A stretch of DNA of 64,000 nt, from assembly GCF_030124175.1 (NCBI RefSeq), contig NZ_JASKMT010000007.1, positions 186,001-250,000 of the forward strand. Direction: 5' to 3'. This stretch comes from Streptomyces sp. 549. GTDB lineage: Bacteria > Actinomycetota > Actinomycetes > Streptomycetales > Streptomycetaceae. The notes below the pieces were generated by a model. It was not told the DNA's origin, did not search any database, and saw nothing but the letters and a program-made list of their open reading frames with translations. Positions 33,246-42,304 of the stretch are shown piece by piece; within the stretch, counting starts at the first letter, position 1, and each line of letters begins with the position of its first letter. The translations under genes were made by a program, and so were the position numbers.

Positions 33246-36200
33246 TGGCCGCAGACCGCGAACCCCCCTCCCGCACGGCGCCCGCGGACGCGACCCCGGG
33301 CGAGCCGCCCGCAGGGGGGCGGCGCAGCAGCACCTTCACCCGGCTGCTGCGCCTGGGTTTCACCGACCCCGCCACCGCGGGCCGGCTGCTGGACGAGCCC
33401 GGCCTGCAGCCGGTGCGCGGCAACACCGTGCTGCTGGAGGCCCTGGGCCGCAGCGCCGATCCCGACCTGGCGCTGCTCAGCCTGGTCCGCCTCCTGGAGG
33501 CGCAGCCCGGCGACGGCGCCCGCCAGGAGTTCCTGGACACCCTGCTGTCGGCGAAGCCGCTGCGGGACCGACTGCTCAACGTGCTCGGCGCCTCCGAGGC
33601 GCTCGGCGACCACCTGGCCCGGCACCCCGCCGACTGGCGGTGCCTGGTCACCTACGAGGCCGCCGACCTGCACCCGGGCCTGGCGGAGTTCGAGGCGGCA
33701 CTCGGCGGTGCCGACACCCCCGACACGCTCCGTGCCGCCTACCGCCGCGCGCTGCTGACCATCGCGGCGCGCGACGTGTGCGGCACCACCGACTTCGCGC
33801 AGACCGCCGCCGAACTCGCCGACCTGGCCACCGCGACCCTGCGGGCCGCGCTCGCCATCGCCGAGGCCGCGGCGCCCGACGACGCGAAGCTGTGCCGCCT
33901 GGCCGTCATCGGCATGGGCAAGTGCGGCGGCCGGGAGCTGAACTACGTCTCCGACGTGGACGTCATCTTCGTCGGCGAGGCCGCCGACGGCTCCGACGAG
34001 GGCCGTGCGATCCAGGCGGCGACCCGGCTCGCCGCCCACCTGACGCGGATCTGCTCCGACACCACCGCCGAGGGCACCATCTGGCCCGTCGACGCCAACC
34101 TGCGCCCCGAGGGCCGCAACGGGCCGCTGGTGCGCACACTCTCCAGCCACCTGGCGTACTACCAGCGCTGGGCGAAGACCTGGGAGTTCCAGGCGCTGCT
34201 GAAGGCCCGGCCGGTGGCCGGCGACCGCGACCTGGGGGAGCAGTACTGCCAGGCCGTCGCCCCCCTGGTGTGGCAGGCCGCCGAGCGGGAGAACTTCGTC
34301 ACCGACGTGCAGCAGATGCGGCGCCGCGTCGTCGCGGGCATCCCGGCGGCCCAACTCGAACGGGAGCTGAAGCTCGGCCCCGGCGGGCTGCGCGACGTGG
34401 AGTTCGCCGTCCAGCTCCTGCAACTCGTCCACGGCCGCACCGACTCCGGGCTGCGCAGCTCCACCACGCTGGACGCACTGGACGCACTGGCCGACGGCGG
34501 CTACGTGGGCCGCCAGGACGCAGCCGCGCTCAACGACTCCTACCGCTTCCTGCGGACCATCGAGCACCGCATCCAGCTGTACCGGCTGCGGCGCACCCAC
34601 CTGATGCCGGACGACGAGGCCGACCTGCGGCGGCTGGGACGCGGCAGCGGCTTCCGCACGTCGCCGGTCGCCGAACTCACCCAGGCGTGGAAGAGGCACG
34701 CGGGTGTGGTCCGGCGGCTGCACGAGAAGATCTTCTACCGGCCGCTGCTGGACGCCGTCGCCCAGCTCGACGTGGGTGAGACCCGGCTGTCCACCGCCGC
34801 CGCCCGGGAGCGGCTGGAGGCGCTGGGGTACGCCGACCCGGCCGCCGCCCTGCGCCACCTGGAGGCGCTGGCGTCCGGCGTGAGCCGCAAGGCCGCCATC
34901 CAGCGGACCCTGCTGCCGGTCCTGCTCGGCTGGTTCGCCGACTCCGCCGACCCGGACGCCGGTCTGCTCGGCTTCCGCAAGGTGTCAGACGCGCTGGGCA
35001 AGACTCCCTGGTACCTGCGGCTGCTGCGGGACGAGGGCGCGGCGGCGGAGAACCTGGCCCGGGTGCTCTCCGCCGGCCGCTTCGCCCCCGACCTGCTGAT
35101 GCGCGCCCCCGAGGCGGTCGCGCTGCTGGGCGGTCCGGAAGGGCTCGCGCCGCGCAGCCGGGAGGCGCTGGTGCAGGAGGTGCTGGCCGCCGTCGGCCGG
35201 GCCGACAGCGCCGAGCTGGGCGTGGCCGCAGCCCGCGGCGTGCGCCGCCGGGAGCTGTTCCGCACCGCCGCCGCGGACGTCATCGGCGCCTACGGCACCG
35301 AGGGCACCCCGGCCCTGGAGGACCCGGCGGCGGCCGTCGACCGGGTGGGCGAGGCCGTCTCCGACGTCACCGCCGCCACGCTGGCCGGCGCGCTGCGGGC
35401 CGCGACCCGCGAGCGCTGGGGGGAGACGCTGCCGACCCGGTTCGCGGTGATCGGCATGGGCCGCTTCGGCGGCCGGGAGCAGGGGTACGGCTCGGACGCC
35501 GACGTGCTGTTCGTGCACGAGCCGCGCGAGGGCGTCGACGAGCGGGAGGCCGCCGAGGCCGCCCAGGCCGTGGCCAACGAGATGCGCCGCCTGCTCCAGC
35601 TGCCCAGCGCCGATCCGCCGCTGCTGGTCGACGCCGACCTGCGGCCCGAGGGCAGGTCGGGGCCGCTGGTGCGCACGCTCGCCTCGTACGGCGCGTACTA
35701 CCGGCGCTGGTCGCTGGGCTGGGAGAGCCAGGCACTGCTGCGGGCCGACCCGGTCGCCGGCGACGCCGACCTGGGCCGCCGGTTCGTCGAGCTGGTCGAC
35801 CCGCTGCGCTACCCGGTGGAAGGGCTCGGGGACGACGCGGTCCTGGAGATCCGGCGGCTGAAGGCCCGGATGGAGGCCGAGCGGCTGCCGCGCGGCGCGG
35901 ACCCCACCACCCACACCAAGCTCGGCCGGGGCGGCCTCTCCGACGTGGAGTGGACGGTGCAGCTCATCCAGATGCGCCACGCCTGGGTCGAACCGGGGCT
36001 GCGCACCACCAGGACGCGCCCGGCGCTGGCCGCCGCCCACGCGGCCGGGCTGCTGGCCACCGAGGACGCCGAGGTGCTGGACGAGGCGTGGCTGCTGGCC
36101 ACCCGGGTGCGCAACGCGGTGATGCTGGTCCGCGGCCGGCCCGGCGACACGTTCCCCTCCGAGGCCCGCGAGCTGGCGGCCGTCGGCCGGTACCTGGGCT

Positions 36201-36295
36201 ACGAGCCGGGTCACGTCGGTGAGCTGCTGGAGGACTACCGCCGCCTCACCCGCCGTGCCCGTGCCGTGATGGAGCGAGTCTTCTACGAGGGCTGA
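33245..36295 (+). CDS. glnE: glutamine synthetase adenylyltransferase/deadenylase
   Basis: 1016 residues, typical GlnE. Two nucleotidyltransferase domains are visible: GMGKCGGRELNYVSDVDVIFVGE near residue 222 (deadenylylating half) and GMGRFGGREQGYGSDADVLFVHE near 737 (adenylylating half). Each is followed by helical domains containing LRPEGRNGPLVRT and LRPEGRSGPLVRT. It switches GlnA by AMP attachment at a Tyr. The ATG at 33245 shares its A with the glnA2 TGA stop, so translation is coupled; a GTG one codon upstream is an alternative. Confidence 0.94.
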   Translation: MAADREPPSRTAPADATPGEPPAGGRRSSTFTRLLRLGFTDPATAGRLLDEPGLQPVRGNTVLLEALGRSADPDLALLSLVRLLEAQPGDGARQEFLDTLLSAKPLRDRLLNVLGASEALGDHLARHPADWRCLVTYEAADLHPGLAEFEAALGGADTPDTLRAAYRRALLTIAARDVCGTTDFAQTAAELADLATATLRAALAIAEAAAPDDAKLCRLAVIGMGKCGGRELNYVSDVDVIFVGEAADGSDEGRAIQAATRLAAHLTRICSDTTAEGTIWPVDANLRPEGRNGPLVRTLSSHLAYYQRWAKTWEFQALLKARPVAGDRDLGEQYCQAVAPLVWQAAERENFVTDVQQMRRRVVAGIPAAQLERELKLGPGGLRDVEFAVQLLQLVHGRTDSGLRSSTTLDALDALADGGYVGRQDAAALNDSYRFLRTIEHRIQLYRLRRTHLMPDDEADLRRLGRGSGFRTSPVAELTQAWKRHAGVVRRLHEKIFYRPLLDAVAQLDVGETRLSTAAARERLEALGYADPAAALRHLEALASGVSRKAAIQRTLLPVLLGWFADSADPDAGLLGFRKVSDALGKTPWYLRLLRDEGAAAENLARVLSAGRFAPDLLMRAPEAVALLGGPEGLAPRSREALVQEVLAAVGRADSAELGVAAARGVRRRELFRTAAADVIGAYGTEGTPALEDPAAAVDRVGEAVSDVTAATLAGALRAATRERWGETLPTRFAVIGMGRFGGREQGYGSDADVLFVHEPREGVDEREAAEAAQAVANEMRRLLQLPSADPPLLVDADLRPEGRSGPLVRTLASYGAYYRRWSLGWESQALLRADPVAGDADLGRRFVELVDPLRYPVEGLGDDAVLEIRRLKARMEAERLPRGADPTTHTKLGRGGLSDVEWTVQLIQMRHAWVEPGLRTTRTRPALAAAHAAGLLATEDAEVLDEAWLLATRVRNAVMLVRGRPGDTFPSEARELAAVGRYLGYEPGHVGELLEDYRRLTRRARAVMERVFYEG

Positions 36296-36329
36296 GCAGC
36301 CCGCGCGGCCGTGCCGGTCGGCGGCGCGG

Positions 36330-37244
36330 TCAGGAGACCTGCGCCACCGGCCGCTCGTTCGCGGCCTCCGGCTCCGCCTGCGCGGGCCCGGTGCTCTGGC
36401 GCCGCTGCGCGGCGGCCCGGCGCGGCAGCCGGTGCAGGTGGTCGCCGTACCAGCAGTACGCGACGCCGAAGCCGAAGGCGAGGCAGATCAGGCCGCCGAC
36501 GGCGTCCAGCCAGAAGTGGTTGGCGGTGGCCACGATGACCACCAGGGTGAGCGTGGGGTAGAGCACGCCCAGGGCCTTCGCCCACCAGGGCCGGGCCAGC
36601 AGCACGATGATCACGCCGCACCAGGCCGACCAGCCGATGTGCATGGACGGCATCGCCGCGTACTGGTTGGAGACGTTGGCCATGTTGCCGGACGCCATGG
36701 AACCCCAGGTGCCGTGCACCACGACGGTGTCGACGAAGTCACCGCCGGTCATCAGCCGGGGCGGGGCGAGCGGGAAGAAGTAGTAGCCGAGCAGGGCGAC
36801 GCCGGTGGTCGAGAACAGCGCCGTCCTGGCCGCCGCGTAGCGGCCCGCCTGCCTTCGGTAGAGCCACACCAGGATGCCGATCGTCACCAGGAAGTGCAGC
36901 GTCGCGTAGTAGTAGTTCATCGTCACGATGAGCCACGTCACGGAGTTGATCCCGTGGTTCACGGCGTGCTCGAAGGCGAGGCCCATCGACTTCTCGATGT
37001 CCCAGATCCAGTGCGCGTTGCGCATGGCGTGGGTCTCGTGCTCGGGAACGGCGTTACGGATGAGCGAGTACACCCAGTAGCTGACCGCGATCAGTCCGAT
37101 CTCGAACAGGATGCGCGGGCGCCGCGCCGCGCGCATGCGCCGGGCCAGCGGCCGGCGGGCACGGGCTTCCGCCTCGTGTTCATGCAACGGCGTCGCTGTG
37201 GCCACCCGGATGTCTTCCTCAGGTCTTCTGGTCGGAGCCCCCAT
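36330..37244 (-). CDS. PAP2-family membrane phosphatase / inositol-phosphotransferase-like
   Basis: 304 residues with six or so transmembrane helices. The PAP2 phosphatase signature is partial but clear: AAMPSMHIGWSAWCG (the P-S-x-H block) and ANHFWLDAVGGLICL (the second H with D). The first half contains MGLAFEHAVNH and WLYRRQAGRYAAAR. Such proteins act on lipid phosphates or transfer inositol-phosphate groups to lipids. A GTG 13 codons in (VATATPLHEHEAEA) is an alternative start. It lies downstream of malR on the same strand, 81 bp apart; no link to maltose metabolism is evident. Confidence 0.82.
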   Translation of the reverse strand: MGAPTRRPEEDIRVATATPLHEHEAEARARRPLARRMRAARRPRILFEIGLIAVSYWVYSLIRNAVPEHETHAMRNAHWIWDIEKSMGLAFEHAVNHGINSVTWLIVTMNYYYATLHFLVTIGILVWLYRRQAGRYAAARTALFSTTGVALLGYYFFPLAPPRLMTGGDFVDTVVVHGTWGSMASGNMANVSNQYAAMPSMHIGWSAWCGVIIVLLARPWWAKALGVLYPTLTLVVIVATANHFWLDAVGGLICLAFGFGVAYCWYGDHLHRLPRRAAAQRRQSTGPAQAEPEAANERPVAQVS

Positions 37245-37325
37245 GACGGGTCAGTCTGCCATGCGGTCCCTCCCGGCCGATCATCCTTCCGGTGGGTCTT
37301 GGAGGCGCCGTGTCCTCCCCTCGAA

Positions 37326-38366
37326 CTACGCCTGACCCCGACGTCCGTTGAGCTGGTGGGCGGAGGCCGTCGAACCGCGAACGACCAGCTCGGGGAGGAA
37401 GACGAACTCGCTGTGCGGGGTGGGTGTGCCCCGTACCTCCTCCAGCAGCGCCCGCACCGCGGCCTGCCCCATGGCGGTGACCGGCTGCCGGATCGTGGTC
37501 AGCGGGGGATCGGTGAAGGCGATCAGCGGTGAGTCGTCGAAGCCGATGACGGAGACGTCCGAGGGCACGCCCAGACCGCGCTGCCGGGCGGCCCGGATCG
37601 CGCCGAGCGCCATCATGTCGCTGGCGCACACGACCGCCGTGCAACCGCGTTCCAGCAGGGCGGTCGCGGCGGCCTGGCCGCCCTCCAGGGTGTACAGGGA
37701 GTGCTGCACGAGCAGCCGCCCCTGCTCCTCGGAGAGCCCCAGCTGCTCGTTGAGCGAGCGCAGGAAGCCCTCTATCTTGCGCTGCACCGGCACGAACCGG
37801 GCCGGCCCGAGGGCCAGGCCGATGCGCTGGTGGCCGAGCGAGGCGAGGTGCGTCACCGCCAGCCGCATCGCGGCCCGGTCGTCGGGTGAGACGAACGGCG
37901 CCCGCACGTGCGGCGAGAAGCCGTTGATCAGCACGAACGGCACGCCCTGGCCGCGCAGCTTCTCGTACCGCTGCATGTCGGCGGTGGTGTCGGCGTGCAG
38001 GCCGGAGACGAAGAGGATGCCGGCGACGCCGCGCTCGACGAGCATCTCGGTCAGCTCGTCCTCGGTGGACCCGCCCGGCGTCTGGGTCGCCAGCACCGGG
38101 GTGTACCCCTGCCGGGTCAGCGCCTGGGCGATGACCTGCGCGAACGCGGGGAATATCGGGTTCTCCAGCTCCGGCGTGATCAGCCCCACCAGTCCCGCGC
38201 TGCGTTGCCGCAGCCGGGGCGGACGTTCGTAGCCGAGCAGGTCGAGAGCGGCAAGGACGGACTCGCGGGTGGCAGCGGCGACACCGGGTTTGCCGTTCAG
38301 GACGCGGCTGACCGTTGCTTCGCTGACCCCCGCCTGGGCTGCGATGTCAGCTAGCCGTGCGGTCAC
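37326..38366 (-). CDS. malR: LacI-family repressor of maltodextrin genes
   Basis: 346 residues. N-terminal HTH RLADIAAQAGVSEATVSRVLNGKPGV (about residues 4-29), hinge RLRQRSAGLVGLI, then a sugar-binding periplasmic-type domain. The sequence and the position next to malEFG match the Streptomyces MalR/Reg1 repressor. GTG start. It is the second gene of a leftward unit after a solute-binding protein (48 bp gap). Likely operators are the TTGC/GCAA palindromes at 39786-39830 and 46088-46126, released by maltose or maltodextrins. Confidence 0.9.
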   Translation of the reverse strand: MTARLADIAAQAGVSEATVSRVLNGKPGVAAATRESVLAALDLLGYERPPRLRQRSAGLVGLITPELENPIFPAFAQVIAQALTRQGYTPVLATQTPGGSTEDELTEMLVERGVAGILFVSGLHADTTADMQRYEKLRGQGVPFVLINGFSPHVRAPFVSPDDRAAMRLAVTHLASLGHQRIGLALGPARFVPVQRKIEGFLRSLNEQLGLSEEQGRLLVQHSLYTLEGGQAAATALLERGCTAVVCASDMMALGAIRAARQRGLGVPSDVSVIGFDDSPLIAFTDPPLTTIRQPVTAMGQAAVRALLEEVRGTPTPHSEFVFLPELVVRGSTASAHQLNGRRGQA

Positions 38367-38414
38367 GCCAATGGACTGTACCGGTCGTGTGGCGGACTGC
38401 CTACCGCGCGTGGC

Positions 38415-39728
38415 TCAGCGCTCCACGCGGTACCCCGGCAGGAGGTCGTCCTTCCACTTCTCGGCCGTCTCGGTCAGCCCTTCCTGCGGGGTCTGCTCGC
38501 CGCGCAGGATCGCCGTCCAGTGCGGCTCGTAGGCCGCGAACAGCGCCGCGCTCTCCGGGATCGACCGGCGCGGGACGGACTTGGTGTGGGCGAAGTAGAA
38601 GGAGTTGCGCACGGGGTCGGAGAGCACGCGCTTGGAGTAGGCGGTCTTGCGGGTCGGCAGCAGGCCGAGTTCCACCGCCGCGCTCTCCTGCTGCTCGGGT
38701 GCGGTCATGAAGCCGACGAACACCTGGGCCGCCTCGATGTCGGCGGAGGACTGCGAGACGACGAGGTTGTGGCCGCCGGTCGGTGAGCCGGCCTTGCCGG
38801 ACGAACCGGCGGGCACCGGGGCGATGCCCAGGTTGCGCTGGTCCTCGAACTCCTTGCCCTCGAAGACGTCCGCGGTCGCCCACGGGCCGTTGATGACCAT
38901 CGCGACCTCGCCGCGCTTGAACGCCGTCTGCATGGCGCCGTAGGCGTCCTTCTCCGGCGGCTTGCGGGCCGCGCCGGAGGAGACGAGGTCGGCGGCCGTG
39001 CTGACCCCGCGCAGCGCGTCGGGGCCGGCGATGGAGATGGTCGACACGTCGGGGTCGATCAGGTCGGTCTGCTCGCCGTGCAGGAACGGCAGCGAGAAGT
39101 AGGCGTCGGTGTTGAGCGCCAGGCCGTCGGCGCCGGTCTCCCGCTTGACGGTGAGCGCGGCCTCCTTCAGCTCCTTCCAGGTGGCGGGGACCCGGCTGAC
39201 ACCGGCCTCCTCCAGCAGCCGCTTGTTGTAGAGCAGCGCCAGCGGGTCGGTGACCTGGGGCACGCCGTAGGTGCGGTCGTCGAAGGTGACGCCTGCGGTG
39301 GTGGTCTCCAGGAAGTCGTCCTCACCGCCGAGCGCGGGGGTGCCGGTCAGGTCGGCGAGGTGGCCGTCCTCGACGAAGCCGGCCATCCAGCCGACGTCGG
39401 CGCGCAGCACGTCGGGCACGCCGGTGCCGGTCTGCACCGCTTTGAGGTAGGCGGCCTGCGCCTCGAAGAAGTCGACGTTGACGTACGTCACGTCGATCTT
39501 CGGGTACTTCTTCTCGAACGCGGCCACGAGCTGGTTGAAGAACGGGGCCTCGGCACCGCCGGAGGTGTCCCACCAGGTGACCTTGCCGGAGATCTCCGTC
39601 AGGTCGGCGCCCCCGCTCTCGGTGCCGCAGGCGGCGACTCCCAGGGAGGCCGTCACCGCCAGCACCGTGGAAGCCGCCACATGCGATATCCCCGACATGC
39701 CCCACATGCCAGATCTGTCGCGTCGCAT
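38415..39728 (-). CDS. second maltose-type solute-binding lipoprotein, MalE paralogue
   Basis: 437 residues. A signal peptide ends in a lipobox (GVAACG), then a family 1 solute-binding fold: GKVTWWDTSGGAEAPFFNQL, YGVPQVTDPLALLYNKRLL, EVAMVINGPWATADVF and GLLPTRKTAYSKRVL. Each of these aligns with the divergent MalE, so the two are paralogues, though clearly different. AAGGAG precedes the ATG. No permease follows it; the next gene is malR. It probably shares MalFG or has a ligand-sensing role. The ligand may be a different glucan. Confidence 0.86.
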   Translation of the reverse strand: MRRDRSGMWGMSGISHVAASTVLAVTASLGVAACGTESGGADLTEISGKVTWWDTSGGAEAPFFNQLVAAFEKKYPKIDVTYVNVDFFEAQAAYLKAVQTGTGVPDVLRADVGWMAGFVEDGHLADLTGTPALGGEDDFLETTTAGVTFDDRTYGVPQVTDPLALLYNKRLLEEAGVSRVPATWKELKEAALTVKRETGADGLALNTDAYFSLPFLHGEQTDLIDPDVSTISIAGPDALRGVSTAADLVSSGAARKPPEKDAYGAMQTAFKRGEVAMVINGPWATADVFEGKEFEDQRNLGIAPVPAGSSGKAGSPTGGHNLVVSQSSADIEAAQVFVGFMTAPEQQESAAVELGLLPTRKTAYSKRVLSDPVRNSFYFAHTKSVPRRSIPESAALFAAYEPHWTAILRGEQTPQEGLTETAEKWKDDLLPGYRVER

Positions 39729-39785
39729 TCGGTTTCTCCTTGCTGCCGTGCGGTGAGTGCGAGGAACGTAGCAGCGTTGAAACCT

Positions 39786-39830
39786 CTTGCGGAAGCTCTC
39801 GCAAGGTCGCTTGCAGAAAATTACGGCAAG
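39786..39830. promoter_or_regulatory. TTGC/GCAA operator cluster in the malE divergent promoter
   Basis: CTTGC (39786-39790) pairs with GCAAG (39801-39805), and CTTGC at 39810-39814 (within CTTGCAG) pairs with GCAAG (39826-39830). These two adjacent inverted repeats sit between the divergent binding-protein genes, matching the element known for Streptomyces MalR/Reg1. Confidence 0.75.
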
Positions 39831-39954
39831 GTCTTTCGGAACGATTGCGTCCCTGTTACGTTCCTCGTCAGCCCGGCGCCGCGACGGCGCGGCCCGTGAG
39901 GGACACGTCAGGTACTCCCTCAAATCGGGCAAGTAACCCATGGAGGACTTCATC

Positions 39955-41229
39955 ATGCGGCGTGGCATAGGGACCACCGCACTGGTAGCGGCGCTTGCGC
40001 TTGCGGCAACGGCTTGCGGCGGCAGTGACAGCGGGAGCGACAAGAAGGACAGCGGCTCCGGCGAACTCTCCGGCACGGTCACGTTCTGGGACACCTCGAA
40101 CGACGCCGAGAAGGGCGTCTACAAGAAGATCGCCGAGGACTTCACCAAGAAGCACCCGGACGTGACGGTGAAGCACGTCAGCGTCGACTTCGGCGAGGCG
40201 AACAACAAGTTCAAGAACGCCGCCGGCGGTAACTCCGGTGCCCCCGACGTGATGCGCACCGAGGTCGCATGGGTTGCCGACTTCGCCAACCTGGGCTACC
40301 TCGCGCCGCTCGACGACACCGCGGCCGTCGACGACAAGGACGACTACCTCGAGTCCGCCTGGGGCAGCACCCAGTTCGACGGCAAGACCTACGCCGTGCC
40401 GCAGGTCACCGACACGCTGGCGCTCTTCTACAACAAGCGCATCCTCAAGGAGGCCGGCGTCGAGGTCCCCGAGTCGCTGGAGGACCTCAAGAAGGACGCC
40501 GAGAAGGTCAAGGACAAGACCGGCGCCACCTCGCTCTACCTCCGCGGTGACGACCCCTACTGGTTCCTGCCCTACCTCTACGGCGAGGGCGGAGACATGC
40601 TCGACGCCGACGCCAAGAAGGTCACCATCGACGACGCCGCCGGTGTGAAGGCGTTCGAAGCGATGAAGGACCTCGTCGACTCCAAGGCGGCGCTGACCGA
40701 CCTGAGCGACGGCTGGGACAACGGCCAGTCCGCGTTCAAGAACGGCGACGTGGCCATGATGATCAACGGCCCGTGGGCCATCGAGGACTCCCTCGCGGGC
40801 AAGGAGTTCAAGGACAAGGACAACCTGGGCGTCGCGGCGGTCCCCGCCGGCAGCAAGGCGCAGGGCGCCCCCCAGGGCGGCTGGAACCTCTCCGTGTACG
40901 CCGGTTCGAAGAACCTCGACGCCTCCTACGAGTTCGCCAAGTACATGAGCTCCGCCGAGGTCCAGCAGCGCACCACCGAGGAACTGAGCCTGCTGCCGAC
41001 CCGCACCTCCGTCTACGACGTCGAGTCGGTCAAGACCAACACGATGGTCGAGTTCTTCAAGCCGGCCGTCGACAAGGCCGTGCAGCGCCCCTGGATCGCC
41101 GAGGGCAACTCCCTCTTCGAGCCGATCAAGGTCTCCCAGCAGGAGGTCCTCTCCGGCAAGTCGACCCCGGAGCAGGCCGCGAAGGACACCGGCGACGCCT
41201 ACCGCAAGATCCTGAAGGACTGGAAGTAA
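39955..41229 (+). CDS. malE: maltose/maltodextrin-binding lipoprotein
   Basis: 424 residues from the ATG eight bases after GGAGG (an ATG five codons earlier lacks one). A signal peptide with lipobox (LAATAC) is followed by a Gly/Ser/Asp linker and the family 1 binding fold: GTVTFWDTSNDAEKGVY, YAVPQVTDTLALFYNKRIL, VAMMINGPWAIEDSL and LSLLPTRTSVYDVESV. It delivers maltodextrins to MalFG. First gene of malE-malF-malG-glucosidase-LacI, all co-directional with short gaps or overlaps. Confidence 0.93.
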   Translation: MRRGIGTTALVAALALAATACGGSDSGSDKKDSGSGELSGTVTFWDTSNDAEKGVYKKIAEDFTKKHPDVTVKHVSVDFGEANNKFKNAAGGNSGAPDVMRTEVAWVADFANLGYLAPLDDTAAVDDKDDYLESAWGSTQFDGKTYAVPQVTDTLALFYNKRILKEAGVEVPESLEDLKKDAEKVKDKTGATSLYLRGDDPYWFLPYLYGEGGDMLDADAKKVTIDDAAGVKAFEAMKDLVDSKAALTDLSDGWDNGQSAFKNGDVAMMINGPWAIEDSLAGKEFKDKDNLGVAAVPAGSKAQGAPQGGWNLSVYAGSKNLDASYEFAKYMSSAEVQQRTTEELSLLPTRTSVYDVESVKTNTMVEFFKPAVDKAVQRPWIAEGNSLFEPIKVSQQEVLSGKSTPEQAAKDTGDAYRKILKDWK

Positions 41230-41281
41230 GCGGAACAGGCGCAGGCGGACAACGGGAAGAGTAGGGAAGGACAACCGGCAC

Positions 41282-42304
41282 ATGGCCAAGACCATGCAGT
41301 CGGTGGTGCCGGCCGCCGGGGACGACAGCGTCGACCCCGGCGGCCCGGGCCGCACCACGACTGGCAAGGACAGGGCGCCCGGGCGGCTGCGCAGGGCGTG
41401 GTCCACCCACTGGTACGCCTGGACGATGATCGCCCCCGTGGCCCTGGTCATCGCGGTGATCGTCGGCTACCCGCTGACACGCGGCGTCTTCCTGTCGCTC
41501 ACCGACGCCAACGAGGCGAACGTCGAGCGCACGATCGGCGTCAACACCATCGAGGCGACCTACGAGTTCGTGGGCCTCGACAACTACACCGCGATCCTCA
41601 CCGACAGCGTCTTCTGGGACCGGCTGGGCTGGACCGTGCTGTGGACCGTCGCCTGCGTCAGCATCACCTTCACCATCGGCCTCACCCTGGCCAACATGCT
41701 CAACCGCAGGGTGAAGGGCCGGGCCCTGTACCGGATCCTGCTGATCCTGCCCTGGGGCATTCCCGCCTTCGTGTCGGTCTTCGCCTGGCGGCTGCTGTTC
41801 AACGAGCGCAACGGCCTGTTCAACAAGGTGCTCAGCGGCGGCGGCATCGACTCCATCGCCTGGCTGGGCGACCCGTTCTGGGCGAAGGTCGCCGTCATCG
41901 GCGTCAACGTCTGGCTGGGTGTGCCGTTCATGCTGGTGGCCGTGCTCGGCGCGCTGCAGTCCATCCCCGGCGAGCTGTACGAGGCCGCGGAGATGGACGG
42001 CGCCGGCCCGTGGCAGCGCTTCGTCAACATCACCCTGCCCGGCATCCGCGCGGTCAGCTCCACCGTGATCCTGCTGAGCACCATCTGGACGTTCAACATG
42101 TTCCCGGTGATCTACCTGCTGACCAGAGGCGGGCCGGGTGACTCCTCGGAGATCCTGGTGACCTACGCCTTCCGGGTCGCCTTCCTCAACAGCCCCCGCG
42201 ACTTCGCCACCTCCGCGGCCTGGGGCGTCATCATCCTGGTGCTGCTGGCGGCGTTCGCCGTGGGCTACCGCCGTGTCCTCCGCAAGCAGGGAGAGGTGTG
42301 GTGA
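41282..42304 (+). CDS. malF: maltose ABC transporter permease MalF
   Basis: 340 residues. A basic N-terminal tail, then about six transmembrane helices. It carries the cytoplasmic EAA loop ELYEAAEMDGAGPWQRFVNITLPGI near residue 230, which docks on the ATPase. The ATPase gene is absent from this cluster; in Streptomyces the shared MsiK serves this role. A GGAAGGA site lies upstream of the ATG. Its stop overlaps the malG start. Confidence 0.93.
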   Translation: MAKTMQSVVPAAGDDSVDPGGPGRTTTGKDRAPGRLRRAWSTHWYAWTMIAPVALVIAVIVGYPLTRGVFLSLTDANEANVERTIGVNTIEATYEFVGLDNYTAILTDSVFWDRLGWTVLWTVACVSITFTIGLTLANMLNRRVKGRALYRILLILPWGIPAFVSVFAWRLLFNERNGLFNKVLSGGGIDSIAWLGDPFWAKVAVIGVNVWLGVPFMLVAVLGALQSIPGELYEAAEMDGAGPWQRFVNITLPGIRAVSSTVILLSTIWTFNMFPVIYLLTRGGPGDSSEILVTYAFRVAFLNSPRDFATSAAWGVIILVLLAAFAVGYRRVLRKQGEVW

